A stretch of DNA of 23,094 bases from JAZOXB01 sp040096185 (GCF_040096185.1 NZ_JBBMFF010000280.1:1-23094), one strand, 5' to 3'. Shown: positions 12,775 to 20,716, counted from the stretch's first letter. Program-made: numbers and translations. Notes: generated by a model not told the origin, from the letters alone.

Positions 12775-15756
12775 TTCCCCTCTGGCTGCCTCGTCCTCTC
12801 CACGAACGACTACGCTCCGCGCGGCGGCAACCTGACGCAGACGACCTACGCCAACGGCGTGGCCGTGACCTACAGCTACGACCTCCTCGACCGGCTGGTT
12901 GAAAAGTCGTATCACGAGACCGGAAAGCCGGACTTCACCATCCGCTACACCTACAACGCCGAGAGCCAGCTGGCCCGCCTGCGCTACGAGGAGGACGGCG
13001 AGACGGTCGGCTCCTACGCCTTTGAGTACGACAGCCTCGGGCGGCTCATCCGCAGCACGGCCATGGATGAAAACGGCTCTGTCACGCAGCGAACGGAGCA
13101 CCTTTACGATGCGTTTAACCGCCTCTCCGGCCAGAGCTGGACGCTCGGCGCGCAGACCTACTCGGAGCGCTACGCCTACAGCGACGGGGAAAAAGGCGAC
13201 GGCAGCCTGACGTCCATGACGGCCGCAACGGGCGACAGCCTGGAATTCGGTTACGACGCCCTCAAGCGCCTGAATCGCGTTACGGTGAAAAACGGAAGCT
13301 CCATTATTCTAAACACGGCTTACGCGTATCGTGACGTGAGCTGGAACCGCGGCAGCGCGCAGGTGGAGTTCCGCAACGTCCGCCTCGGCAGCGACAGCGG
13401 CATGCTCCTCGAGGGCAAGAAATACAGCTACGACAAGGCCGGTAATCTGGTCATGATCAGCGAAAGCACCGGCGACTTCAACAAGCTCGTCGAGTATACT
13501 TATGATAGCCAGAATCAGTTGACGTCGGAGGCATATTACAAGTCCGGAGAGGCAGAAGCCTATATCACCTATAATTACACCTACGACACAGCCGGAAACC
13601 TGCTGACCGTCTCCCAGAAAAAGGGAAATACCACGACGCTGCTCCAGACCTACACCTATGGCGACGCGCAGTGGCATGACCTCCTGACGGCGGTCAACGG
13701 GCAGGCGATCTCCTACGACGCCTCCGGAAACCCGCTGTCCTACGGCGGCTGGAGCTTCGGCTGGCAGAACGGAAGACAGCTGAAAACGGCCTCGAAAACC
13801 TCTGACGGGAAGACGGAAACGTTAGAGTATTCCTATGACGCCGACGGCATCCGCACAAGCAAGACCTATACCGTCGAGACGTTCACGCAACTTCCGGACT
13901 ATACCGTGACCTTTACGGCCGACGGCGCGACCGTCAAGACCATGACCGTCGAGGATGGCTACACGCTGAAAGACAGCGACTACCCCGCCGTTCCCACCAA
14001 AACCGGCTATACCGGCGAGTGGGTGAAGTATACGTCGGCAATTCACAGCAATGTTACGGTGCAGGCGAAGTATACGGCCGTCGTGGCGAAGTATACCGTT
14101 ACCTTCAAGGCCGACAATACGGTCGTCAAGACCATGACGGTCAAAGACGGTTACACCTTAAAGGCCAGCGACTATCCGACCGTTCCCGCAAAAAGCGGCT
14201 ACACCGGCGAATGGGTGAAGTATACGTCGGCAATTCACAGCAATGTCACGGTGCAGGCGAAGTATACGGCAGTCGTGACAAAATATACCGTGTTCTTCAA
14301 AGCGGACGGCTTTACGGTCAAGGCGATCCAAGTGAACGACGGGTATGTTTTACAGGATGCGGATTATCCGGAAGTCCCGGCCAAGGTCGGCTGCAATGGC
14401 GCGTGGGAGAAGCATACTGCGGCGATTCATAGCAATGTGACGATTAACGCGGTCTATTCGCCCATTTCCTCACATTATACGGTCACCTTCAAGGCCAATG
14501 GGGCAACGCTCAAAACCATGACGGTTGCGGACGGTTATGTCCTGAAGACGAGCGACTATCCGACGATCCCAAAACGGGCTGGTTATACGGGGTCGTGGCC
14601 GAAAACAGGCGCGATCCATGCGAACACGACGATCACGGCTGTCTACACGAAAGATAGCGGAATCGTCATCCCGACCCAGCCGACCAGCCCCGGTGAGATC
14701 ATGTCCGGCGGCGAGGGCGAACCGGTCGAGGCGGACGTTCCTGCTGAAGATGAAACTATTGCCCCGCAGGGAACTCATGTCACCGGAACGCAGACGGTCA
14801 CGCATGAGTATCTGACTCTGAACGGAAAAGTTGCCAGAGAGACAATTAAAACGAATAACTCCTTGACAGCCGTGCTGGATTTCATCTATGATGAATCCGG
14901 GAAGCCGTTTGCGCTCAAGTATTCAACGAACGGAACGAGCTTCCAAACATATTATTACGTTCTGAATTTGCAGGGCGACGTGGTGAAGCTGATTCATTAT
15001 ATCCCCGGCTTTGAGTATGAGTCTGTCGCGGCCTATGAATATGATGCATGGGGAAATATCGTGTCCAGTTCCGGTAGACTGGCTGAGATCAATCCTCTCA
15101 GATATCGCGGATACTATTATGATTCTGAGACGGGATTCTATTACTTGCAGTCTCGTTATTATGATCCTGCGAACCGGAGATTCATTAATGCCGACATTTA
15201 CGCCAGCACAGACTCAAATAATGCACTCGCCTGTAACATGTATTCGTATTGCTGGAATAATGTTGTGATCTTATACGATTCAGAGGGAGAACTTCCCAAA
15301 ATAGTTACAGTACTCGATGTACAAACACATGCCACAGGTACAGATAATGATAGCGGAGCAATTTTCTTTGCTACAACTATTACTTATACTGAAACATTTA
15401 CAGTTAATAGTTTCTTTTGGACGGTGTACGAATCTTCAAGCACATATACTAATTCATATGAGTTTAAACTAACTCCGAATAGCGTTTTGCAATTTGACAA
15501 CACGCAAGTTAATGCGAATGATTTGCTAAAGAGCCAAATTTCTGAATGCATTGCGAGTGAAATGCTTCGAGTATCGCGAGAGGTATACCCTGATGCACTC
15601 TCAAATCGTTCTGTACGGGGGATAGCGAACGAATTGGTTGTGCATTACCTACTATCAGACATTGTAGAACGTGCGAAAGTTGCTGATATGGGTGATACAA
15701 AGAAAACAGCGCGGGGATATGACAGGAACGCTTGGATATTTGAGGCACTTAACTGA
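12769..15756 (+). CDS. Long YD-repeat/B-repeat Rhs protein without leader, unknown tip (C7)
   Basis: The frame is open from 12769 and Rhs homology starts almost immediately (GCLVLSTNDYAPRGGNLTQTT). The first possible start is GTG 12859, giving 965 residues, with no evident ribosome binding site. Numbered from 12859: YD-repeats (about 1-340), four B-repeats (about 347-598), linker SGEIM-type GGEGEPVEADVPAEDET, THEYLTLNGKVARET pre-core, core RYRGYYYDSETGFYY (about 748-775), border STDSNNALACNMYSYC, and a tip from about 805. The tip ends with a charged segment (RSVRGIANELVVHYLL, then ARGYDRNAWIFEALN) and is not recognised. This is the longest Rhs fragment here. It is missing its N-terminal export and plug regions, so its transcription may depend on upstream genes. 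Confidence 0.8.
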   Translation, partial: QVFPSGCLVLSTNDYAPRGGNLTQTTYANGVAVTYSYDLLDRLVEKSYHETGKPDFTIRYTYNAESQLARLRYEEDGETVGSYAFEYDSLGRLIRSTAMDENGSVTQRTEHLYDAFNRLSGQSWTLGAQTYSERYAYSDGEKGDGSLTSMTAATGDSLEFGYDALKRLNRVTVKNGSSIILNTAYAYRDVSWNRGSAQVEFRNVRLGSDSGMLLEGKKYSYDKAGNLVMISESTGDFNKLVEYTYDSQNQLTSEAYYKSGEAEAYITYNYTYDTAGNLLTVSQKKGNTTTLLQTYTYGDAQWHDLLTAVNGQAISYDASGNPLSYGGWSFGWQNGRQLKTASKTSDGKTETLEYSYDADGIRTSKTYTVETFTQLPDYTVTFTADGATVKTMTVEDGYTLKDSDYPAVPTKTGYTGEWVKYTSAIHSNVTVQAKYTAVVAKYTVTFKADNTVVKTMTVKDGYTLKASDYPTVPAKSGYTGEWVKYTSAIHSNVTVQAKYTAVVTKYTVFFKADGFTVKAIQVNDGYVLQDADYPEVPAKVGCNGAWEKHTAAIHSNVTINAVYSPISSHYTVTFKANGATLKTMTVADGYVLKTSDYPTIPKRAGYTGSWPKTGAIHANTTITAVYTKDSGIVIPTQPTSPGEIMSGGEGEPVEADVPAEDETIAPQGTHVTGTQTVTHEYLTLNGKVARETIKTNNSLTAVLDFIYDESGKPFALKYSTNGTSFQTYYYVLNLQGDVVKLIHYIPGFEYESVAAYEYDAWGNIVSSSGRLAEINPLRYRGYYYDSETGFYYLQSRYYDPANRRFINADIYASTDSNNALACNMYSYCWNNVVILYDSEGELPKIVTVLDVQTHATGTDNDSGAIFFATTITYTETFTVNSFFWTVYESSSTYTNSYEFKLTPNSVLQFDNTQVNANDLLKSQISECIASEMLRVSREVYPDALSNRSVRGIANELVVHYLLSDIVERAKVADMGDTKKTARGYDRNAWIFEALN
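13899..14652 (+). repeat. Four InlB-type B-repeats inside the C7 Rhs gene
   Basis: There are four repeats of about 63 residues. Repeats 1 and 2 are nearly identical even in DNA over the segment that encodes GYTGEWVKYTSAIHSNVTVQ (about 14011-14080 and 14200-14269). Repeats 3 and 4 are more divergent. This points to recent internal duplication and makes the stretch prone to recombination or misassembly. Confidence 0.8.
14863..14892 (+). promoter_or_regulatory. Promoter-like TTGACA-N18-TATGAT inside the C7 pre-core
   Basis: TTGACA (14863-14868) and TATGAT (14887-14892) are near-consensus sigma-A boxes with an 18-base spacer, inside codons for NSLTAVLDFIYD. The same pair occurs in C11, while C8 has CTGACA. 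It could give an internal transcript covering the tip and immunity gene, but it may simply be a codon coincidence. Confidence 0.25.
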
Positions 15757-15775
15757 GAGAGCCGGGGTAGCGAGT

Positions 15776-16363
15776 ATGAATAAGCATCAAACTAATATCT
15801 TAGTTGGAGTTTTGCTAGGTAGCTTATTGGCTGTGGCAATTTTGCTATTTCCTGTATTCCTGATGGTGGGCAACGAGATTTACGGAAGATACGAGGCCAA
15901 AAAGCAACTGAATAACCCATATATTAATCAGCACTATGTTGATTGGAGCAAGATTTCGCTTAGCCCGCTTGATATTCAGTTCCGCCTGCCGTCGGATTGG
16001 ACATTTTCTTTTGAAGAAGGTAATCATTCAATTTACGATGCGCTTGGAGAAGAGATCGCAATTTTCAATACGCAGGCAGAGAGAATGGACGTCGGAGCAT
16101 TTGTACAGTCAGTTACCGGAATAACTGTTTCTTCAATAAAACGCACTTCTTTACAGTATACCTGTTTTGGCACCAGAGTTTCGCTTAACGAGCTGGCGTT
16201 GGGAGAAACCGCGGGCGGCATTATACAGTACTATGAATTGTGCCTTTATGATAAAACTGATCCGGCAAATTATATCAGGATTCTTTTTGAACGGGACAAT
16301 CTTATATCAGATACAGAATTGTTGAAGTATTGCGAAGCGATTGCCTATTCATTTTGTTATTGA
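15776..16363 (+). CDS. Membrane-anchored putative immunity protein (C7)
   Basis: The protein has 195 residues. ATG 15776 (MNKHQTNILVGVLL) follows GGGGTAGCGAG; in-frame upstream codons lie inside the Rhs gene. One hydrophobic helix (about 8-30, ILVGVLLGSLLAVAILLFPVFLM) is followed by an extracytoplasmic domain of about 160 residues. In it, FRLPSDWTFSFEEGN and IAIFNTQAERMDVGAF look like a PsbP/DUF-type beta sandwich found in lipoprotein-like proteins. That resemblance is weak. It lies between the C7 tip and the degenerate hairpin H8, so immunity is the natural inference. Confidence 0.75.
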   Translation: MNKHQTNILVGVLLGSLLAVAILLFPVFLMVGNEIYGRYEAKKQLNNPYINQHYVDWSKISLSPLDIQFRLPSDWTFSFEEGNHSIYDALGEEIAIFNTQAERMDVGAFVQSVTGITVSSIKRTSLQYTCFGTRVSLNELALGETAGGIIQYYELCLYDKTDPANYIRILFERDNLISDTELLKYCEAIAYSFCY

Positions 16364-16386
16364 TCTGCTCTTTAGCCTGTTTAAAT

Positions 16387-16417
16387 CTCTTAAAGCTGAA
16401 ATTTTCATTTTTAGCAC
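16387..16417 (+). repeat. Cassette-boundary hairpin H8 (degenerate)
   Basis: TCTTAAAGCTGAAA with TTTTCATTTTTAGCAC keeps the core arms but has lost the outer CCTG/CAGG clamp. The downstream module is normal: GCAGAAAGGAAGTGACC, then TTG 16451. Confidence 0.7.
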
Positions 16418-16450
16418 GGCCCCGATAGCCTGCAGAAAGGAAGTGACCTC

Positions 16451-16786
16451 TTGCACCGAACAAAAATCTATTTCCCAGTGATCATCCTTTCCCTTTCGGA
16501 CAGCAACTATCCGACCGTGCCGATCAAATTCGGTTACACGGGCAGCTGGCGCAGAGTGATCACGCCGATCCATGCGAATACCACGGTGTATGCAGTTTAT
16601 ACGGCGACCGGCAGTGGCGGAGGAGGCGGGGAGATCATTATCCCGCCGCAGCCGACCAGTCCCGGTGAGATCATGTCCGGCGGCGAGGGCGAACCGGTCG
16701 AGGCGGATGCTCCTGCTAAAGATGAAACTATTGCCCCGCAGGGAACTCACGTCACCGGAAGCAGACTGTCACCCATGAGTATCTGA
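16451..16786 (+). pseudogene. 5' part of a frameshifted leader-Rhs toxin gene (C8)
   Basis: There are 111 residues from TTG 16451: leader LHRTKIYFPVIILSLSD, the end of a B-repeat (NYPTVPIKFGYTGSWR, TPIHANTTVYAVYTAT), a Gly run, and the linker IIPPQPTSPGEIMSGGEGE...APAKDETIAPQGTHVTG. At about 16758-16760 one base is missing compared with C7 and C11 (GGAAGCAGAC for GGAACGCAGAC), so the frame shifts and ends at 16784-16786. The rest of the gene continues in another frame at 16771-17751. The codons for PAKDET (16712-16729) are an exact 18-base copy of the left arm of the boundary hairpin. Confidence 0.75.
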
Positions 16787-17751
16787 CCCTGAACGGCAAA
16801 GTCGCAAGAGAGACAATTAAAACGAATAACTCCCTGACAGCAGTCCTTGATTTCATCTATGATGAATCCGGAAAGCCGTTTGCACTGAAGTATTCGACGA
16901 ACGGAACGAGCTTCCAAACATATTATTACGTTCTGAATTTGCAGGGCGACGTGGTGAAGCTGATCCATTATATCCCCGGCTTTGAGTATGAGTCTGTCGC
17001 AACCTACGAATATGATGCATGGGGCAATGTGTCCAGCTCCGGCAGACTGGCTGAGATCAATCCGCTGCGGTATCGCGGATACTATTATGATAATGAGACA
17101 GGGTTCTATTACCTGCAGTCCCGTTATTATGATCCCGCAAACCGGAGATTTATTAGTGCAGATGTTTATGCTTCAACGGGACAGGGATTCGTTGGAACCA
17201 ACATGTTTGCATATTGTAATAATAAGCCTATTATCAATAGTGATCCTAGCGGCCATGCCTTGCGTTCTAATCTAACGGCGATCTGTGATGGTGGTAGCGG
17301 ATATCTTGACAGAACAAAAGATGTAAAACGTGTGCTGCGGGAGAATTACGAACAGGCAAAGCGGTGGGGATGGGAACTTGATGGCCCATTTGAATTCTAT
17401 GATGCGGTAAAGGATGGGGGCAAATGGGACTACAAGCTCCATCCAGACGGAAGTGAGTGGATACCGCGGAACGGTGTTTTTTCCGTAAACGGCAAAAAAA
17501 TGACGGCAGAGCAACTTGGAAACATTAATTACGGATTTACGGGTTCCGTATTGGGTTTCCCGGCTCCAGTTCTCCGTATGGCTGGCGGATTTGTGGCAAT
17601 TAAGAACAGCGGAATTAACTGGGAAGATTGGTGGTATGATTTTGATTCTAAAGAGGATGCTGAAATGATTCAATTGGGTATTGATATGGAGTACCTCATG
17701 ACAATCACTGGTTATTCTACTGATGAGGTGGTGGATTTCTTTTGGAAATGA
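16771..17751 (+). CDS. 3' part of the C8 Rhs gene, with a Bacterial toxin 44-like tip
   Basis: After the frameshift the reading frame continues as THEYLTLNGKVARET pre-core, core RYRGYYYDNETGFYYLQSRYYDP, border STGQGFVGTNMFAYCNNKPII, and the tip. The first usable start is TTG 16939. The tip holds the pattern of the polymorphic toxin type 44 family: GGKWDYK (near 17416), GNINYGFTGSVLGF (near 17518-17560) and DAEMIQLGID (near 17656-17685). From family knowledge this is a predicted nuclease-type toxin; assignment here is by motif memory. The TGA overlaps the next ATG (ATGA at 17748). If the frameshift is real, the full toxin is not made unless translation restarts or slips. Confidence 0.75.
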   Translation, partial: THEYLTLNGKVARETIKTNNSLTAVLDFIYDESGKPFALKYSTNGTSFQTYYYVLNLQGDVVKLIHYIPGFEYESVATYEYDAWGNVSSSGRLAEINPLRYRGYYYDNETGFYYLQSRYYDPANRRFISADVYASTGQGFVGTNMFAYCNNKPIINSDPSGHALRSNLTAICDGGSGYLDRTKDVKRVLRENYEQAKRWGWELDGPFEFYDAVKDGGKWDYKLHPDGSEWIPRNGVFSVNGKKMTAEQLGNINYGFTGSVLGFPAPVLRMAGGFVAIKNSGINWEDWWYDFDSKEDAEMIQLGIDMEYLMTITGYSTDEVVDFFWK

Positions 17752-18257
17752 CGAATAACTATGTAGGAAAAACTGTAAAACTGTCCATATTATGCGTAAT
17801 TATGGCAGCAACGATAGCATTTAGCATCTGGCATTCCTGTGGCTATTGCGCTTCGGCTGATGACGTCGCACAAATATTCCGGCAAAATGAGCAGCTGTTT
17901 GAACGTTGTCAAAGTGCGTTGGAGCGGGAACCTGCCATAAGCCACATTGTGTTTCGAGAGGGAGAATGTGTTTCGAACGTTTCTTATTACTGTATAGATG
18001 GCGTTTATTATGCAGGAGCAATTCCTGGTAAAGAGCTGGCAAATATCGTTTCAGAATTGGAAAATGCAATTCCCCTTCGCCGCATTCAGATTCGGGACGG
18101 CGGGAAGAAAGTCAATTTTTTCCTGCAAGTGTCTAACCTTTTGAATGCCGCCGGCATTTGGTATTTGGAAGACGGTGGCTTGGATACGATGTATATAAAG
18201 ACGTATATAAAAGAGAGTGTCGAGTGCATTCCCAACTGGTTCTGCTACATAACTTAG
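17748..18257 (+). CDS. Putative immunity protein for the toxin 44-like tip (C8)
   Basis: The protein has 169 residues. ATG 17748 overlaps the toxin stop as ATGA, which argues for coupled translation. TTG 17742 is an alternative start. One hydrophobic segment (about 12-27, SILCVIMAATIAFSIW) is followed by CGYCASADD, so it may be a signal anchor or a cleaved signal peptide. The remaining 140 residues (SYYCIDGVYYAGAIPGKELANIVSELENAIPL, then KKVNFFLQVSNLL) are mixed alpha/beta. It is not recognised as a known family. It ends 22 bp before hairpin H9. Confidence 0.75.
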   Translation: MTNNYVGKTVKLSILCVIMAATIAFSIWHSCGYCASADDVAQIFRQNEQLFERCQSALEREPAISHIVFREGECVSNVSYYCIDGVYYAGAIPGKELANIVSELENAIPLRRIQIRDGGKKVNFFLQVSNLLNAAGIWYLEDGGLDTMYIKTYIKESVECIPNWFCYIT

Positions 18258-18279
18258 GGGTAATTTAACCTGAACGGTT

Positions 18280-18320
18280 GGAACCTGCTAAAGATGAGGC
18301 TTCCGCCTTTAGCAGGTTCC
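18280..18320 (+). repeat. Cassette-boundary hairpin H9
   Basis: GGAACCTGCTAAAG and CTTTAGCAGGTTCC are a perfect 14-bp stem, the longest outer clamp of the set, around a variable centre ATGAGGCTTCCGC. There is no leader or usual ribosome binding site after it. Confidence 0.9.
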
Positions 18321-18344
18321 CGCTCCGACACCAGTGCACCGTAA

Positions 18345-19106
18345 CAAGATGGCAAAATCCGTGATAAACTTGACAGAGTGACGCGGATGGTGTATTCTGG
18401 CGGCAGGTATGTGAATTACCGTTACAATGCAGAGGGTTCCCTTGCTGAGCTGGACTACGGCGAGGGCGACGCGGCCCCGACGGCGACGTACCGCTTCGAG
18501 TACGACTCTCCCAGTACAGACTCGGGTGACGCGATTGCCTGCAATATGTTTGCGTATTGCCAGAATAACCCAGTTATGCTTGGCGACGAAAACGGCGAAG
18601 TTTGGAGCAAACTTGTCTGTATGTTAGTTGGGGCCGCAGTTGGCGCGTTGACCAGTGCACTAGCAACATTGACTACCGGGGGTAGTGGCAGGGATGTGCT
18701 CAAGTCGGCGGTCGTTGGCGCATTTGCTGGAGGTGTTATCGGCTTTACCGGGAGCATGAAAGCGGGGAAATATGTCGGTAGGGCAGTCGGATCAGCAATA
18801 AGTGCGGTAGATGCCTATGTTACCGCGCGAAAAGCTGGAACTAATGTTGCGGGCTCTTGTCTTGCAGCTGGAGTAGCTTTTAGTGCTACGTACGCAGCAG
18901 CGTCCATTAGCGCAGGGACCGGTGATGATCATACCGCAGGAATAATGTCCGATATGACATTTGGCTTCAGCGGCGCGCTTGTATCTTCTAGTGGTACGGC
19001 AATAGCCGAAAAAGTTTTCGCAGAAAAGAAAGATGCAGCTCCACAATTACCACATGTCAGGCAGGGAGCAAATAGACGGATAGTAAATCCTGCAATGCTT
19101 ATGTGA
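18345..19106 (+). CDS. Internally deleted Rhs fragment with Gly/Ala-rich hydrophobic tip (C9)
   Basis: The frame is open from 18345. GTG 18378 is the first good start (243 residues). One YD-repeat block (LDRVTRMVYSGGRYVNYRYNAEGSLAEL, then TYRFEYDS) is joined directly to the post-core border STDSGDAIACNMFAYCQNNPVM. The pre-core and the RYRGYYYD core are missing, although the frame is kept. The tip has several Gly/Ala-rich hydrophobic stretches (VGAAVGALTSALATL, SAVVGAFAGGVIGFTG, SCLAAGVAFSATYAAASISAG) and a basic end RRIVNPAMLM. This resembles pore-forming or membrane-inserting tips, by composition only. Without the core, tip release from an Rhs shell should not work, so this is a probable loss-of-function or donor fragment. 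Confidence 0.65.
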   Translation, partial: QDGKIRDKLDRVTRMVYSGGRYVNYRYNAEGSLAELDYGEGDAAPTATYRFEYDSPSTDSGDAIACNMFAYCQNNPVMLGDENGEVWSKLVCMLVGAAVGALTSALATLTTGGSGRDVLKSAVVGAFAGGVIGFTGSMKAGKYVGRAVGSAISAVDAYVTARKAGTNVAGSCLAAGVAFSATYAAASISAGTGDDHTAGIMSDMTFGFSGALVSSSGTAIAEKVFAEKKDAAPQLPHVRQGANRRIVNPAMLM

Positions 19107-19110
19107 GTGG

Positions 19111-19653
19111 GTGATTGACGTGGATATGGACAAAATCACAATTCGGAGTCCCGGCAGCCTGCTTTTCGCGGCAGGCAGCGGATATATGATCTATTTGATG
19201 ATTCAGGATGCATACTGGGGCTATGGCTTTATTGCACTCGTCGGCTTTGTACTCTCCCTCGTATTTGCAAAGAGCTACACATTATGTGAAAAAGGCATAA
19301 AGCATAAGCTTTTCGGTATTTGCTTCAAAGTGACTCCATGGAACGAGATTCAGGATGTAATGTGCGTTTACATGCAGACTGGTGATAGATATAACACACC
19401 AACGCTGATGTTCACAACAAGGCGCGGCAATGTGTACCGTCCGGACGAAAGCGGCTATGTCCCGAAGGCACAGAGAAAAGCCTTTTATAAGGAATGGCTT
19501 TGCGGCAGAGTTTTTATGGTTCCCTACCCGTTGAAGAAGGGAACCCAGCGGTTCCTTGCAATCGTTGAAAAGTACTACGGCCCGCTGGATTACGATTTCG
19601 TTGCAGAAAAAGAAAAGCTCCATCCAAAACCGAAGGAGTGGTGGAAGAAGTAA
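19111..19653 (+). CDS. Two-TM, PH-like putative immunity protein (C9)
   Basis: The protein has up to 180 residues. Starts at GTG 19111, GTG 19120 and ATG 19126 are in frame. GAGTGGG before them fits 19120 best. Two hydrophobic helices (SLLFAAGSGYMIYLMI and GFIALVGFVLSLVFA) are followed by a domain with PH-like strands (LCEKGIKHKLFGICFKVTPWNEIQDVMC) and a Lys-rich end (KLHPKPKEWWKK). The architecture is like 4479 and 21951. A membrane location suits the hydrophobic toxin tip encoded just upstream. Confidence 0.75.
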   Translation: MIDVDMDKITIRSPGSLLFAAGSGYMIYLMIQDAYWGYGFIALVGFVLSLVFAKSYTLCEKGIKHKLFGICFKVTPWNEIQDVMCVYMQTGDRYNTPTLMFTTRRGNVYRPDESGYVPKAQRKAFYKEWLCGRVFMVPYPLKKGTQRFLAIVEKYYGPLDYDFVAEKEKLHPKPKEWWKK

Positions 19654-19666
19654 TGGGATAATTGGA

Positions 19667-19703
19667 AACCTGCTAAAGATGAAACTTTCGTCTTTAGCAG
19701 GTT
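19667..19703 (+). repeat. Cassette-boundary hairpin H10
   Basis: AACCTGCTAAAGATGAAA/CTTTCGTCTTTAGCAGGTT has one U-G-compatible change in an 18-bp stem. GAAAGGAAGTGACCCC and TTG 19736 follow. Confidence 0.9.
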
Positions 19704-19735
19704 CAACCTACAGACGATAGAAAGGAAGTGACCCC

Positions 19736-19998
19736 TTGCGCAGAGCAAAGTTTATTTTCACGCTGATCATTCTTTCTATACTGTCGATGATAAGTTTAAT
19801 GTTAATACAACGGTAAGTGTTGTGCCAGTAAGTCTTTGGGAGAAAATATGCGCTTTCTTTAGTAAGACATGCCCCGGCATGGCAGATGGAGCACCTACTG
19901 GCGGTGGCATGGCCATGATGTACAGTGGTGGGGGCGGCGTTTATGCCTCATTCGGTGGGTTGAACCCAATGATGAAGCGGATATGTTCGTTCCTTTGA
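19736..19998 (+). pseudogene. Leader and out-of-frame toxin-tip remnant (C10)
   Basis: TTG 19736 begins a leader (LRRAKFIFTLIILS) that keeps the hydrophobic pattern but ends after 26 residues at TAA 19814-19816. A different frame is open from 19732 to TGA 19996-19998. It reads SFYTVDDKFNVNTTVSVVPVSLWEKICAFF, then a Gly/Met-rich end (TGGGMAMMYSGGGGVYASFGG), with no start codon. I read it as the end of a toxin tip now out of frame with the leader. The Rhs core is absent. The toxin is therefore dead, while the immunity gene after it is intact. Confidence 0.55.
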
Positions 19999-20020
19999 TA
20001 GACAGTAGGAGGACTAAAAT

Positions 20021-20695
20021 ATGCACTTTAAGAAATTCTATCAGGCTCTTCTCTTTGCACTGGCCTGCACCATTGCCGGTCTGCTTCTTCTGTGGGGCGG
20101 AGCGACTTTATACCTAAAAGTTGCGCAGAACTACACCGCGGCATCTCCGGCCGACTGCGTCGCGCGTATCGTAATGCGGAATGGAAAGAAGATGCGTGGT
20201 CAAATCAGGCGATATGGTGAAACGCTGATGGAGGTTCCCCTGACAGATGAGCTGGAGCTCAAGCTGGTTGCGGCAACGGATCGCGACGGAAAAGAAAGCG
20301 ATGTTTTCTTTGTCAGCAGTCAGACGCCGTTTGGAAAATGCTGGCTGTCCCCACAGCTGGACTATCTCTCAAAATTTCATGGCGCCAATGCCATAACTGC
20401 GGAGAATCCCACGATGGACGACTGGTATCGCTGCTATGTTTTGCGGTATCCGGATTGTCTGGTGCTTGCAATCGTCTGCACAGAAGCGCTCACGGACACG
20501 CTGAACGGTGAACCGGTGTATGTTGTAGATGCGGATGGTATTTTAGGCGCTACCGATCCGGATTATCCCGATGGGCTGAAGTTCTATTTCTTCGTTACTC
20601 CGCCTGTAGACGAGCTGCCGGATGACTACCATATTGAAGGCGAACACCTGACCTTGCGGCAGTATGAGCTTGCTTTCTTTTTAAGGGACAAGTAA
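20021..20695 (+). CDS. Membrane-anchored putative immunity protein (C10)
   Basis: The protein has 224 residues. ATG 20021 is preceded by AGTAGGAGGACTAAAAT, a strong ribosome binding site. The anchor (about 8-30, ALLFALACTIAGLLLLWGGATLY) is followed by an extracytoplasmic domain of about 190 residues with strand-rich segments (VARIVMRNGKKMRGQI, CYVLRYPDCLVLAIVCTEA). The end PDGLKFYFFVTPPVDELPDDYHIEG resembles that of the C6 gene at 12048. Since its toxin is broken, this is an orphan immunity candidate kept intact. Confidence 0.75.
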   Translation: MHFKKFYQALLFALACTIAGLLLLWGGATLYLKVAQNYTAASPADCVARIVMRNGKKMRGQIRRYGETLMEVPLTDELELKLVAATDRDGKESDVFFVSSQTPFGKCWLSPQLDYLSKFHGANAITAENPTMDDWYRCYVLRYPDCLVLAIVCTEALTDTLNGEPVYVVDADGILGATDPDYPDGLKFYFFVTPPVDELPDDYHIEGEHLTLRQYELAFFLRDK

Positions 20696-20716
20696 ATGCT
20701 GCGTCGATGATTCGGA

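Noticed and set aside
18370..18398. TTGACA-N17-TATTCT promoter at the start of C9
   Set aside because: It lies within YD-repeat codons and occurs once only, with no new start or regulatory feature after it. Probably chance.
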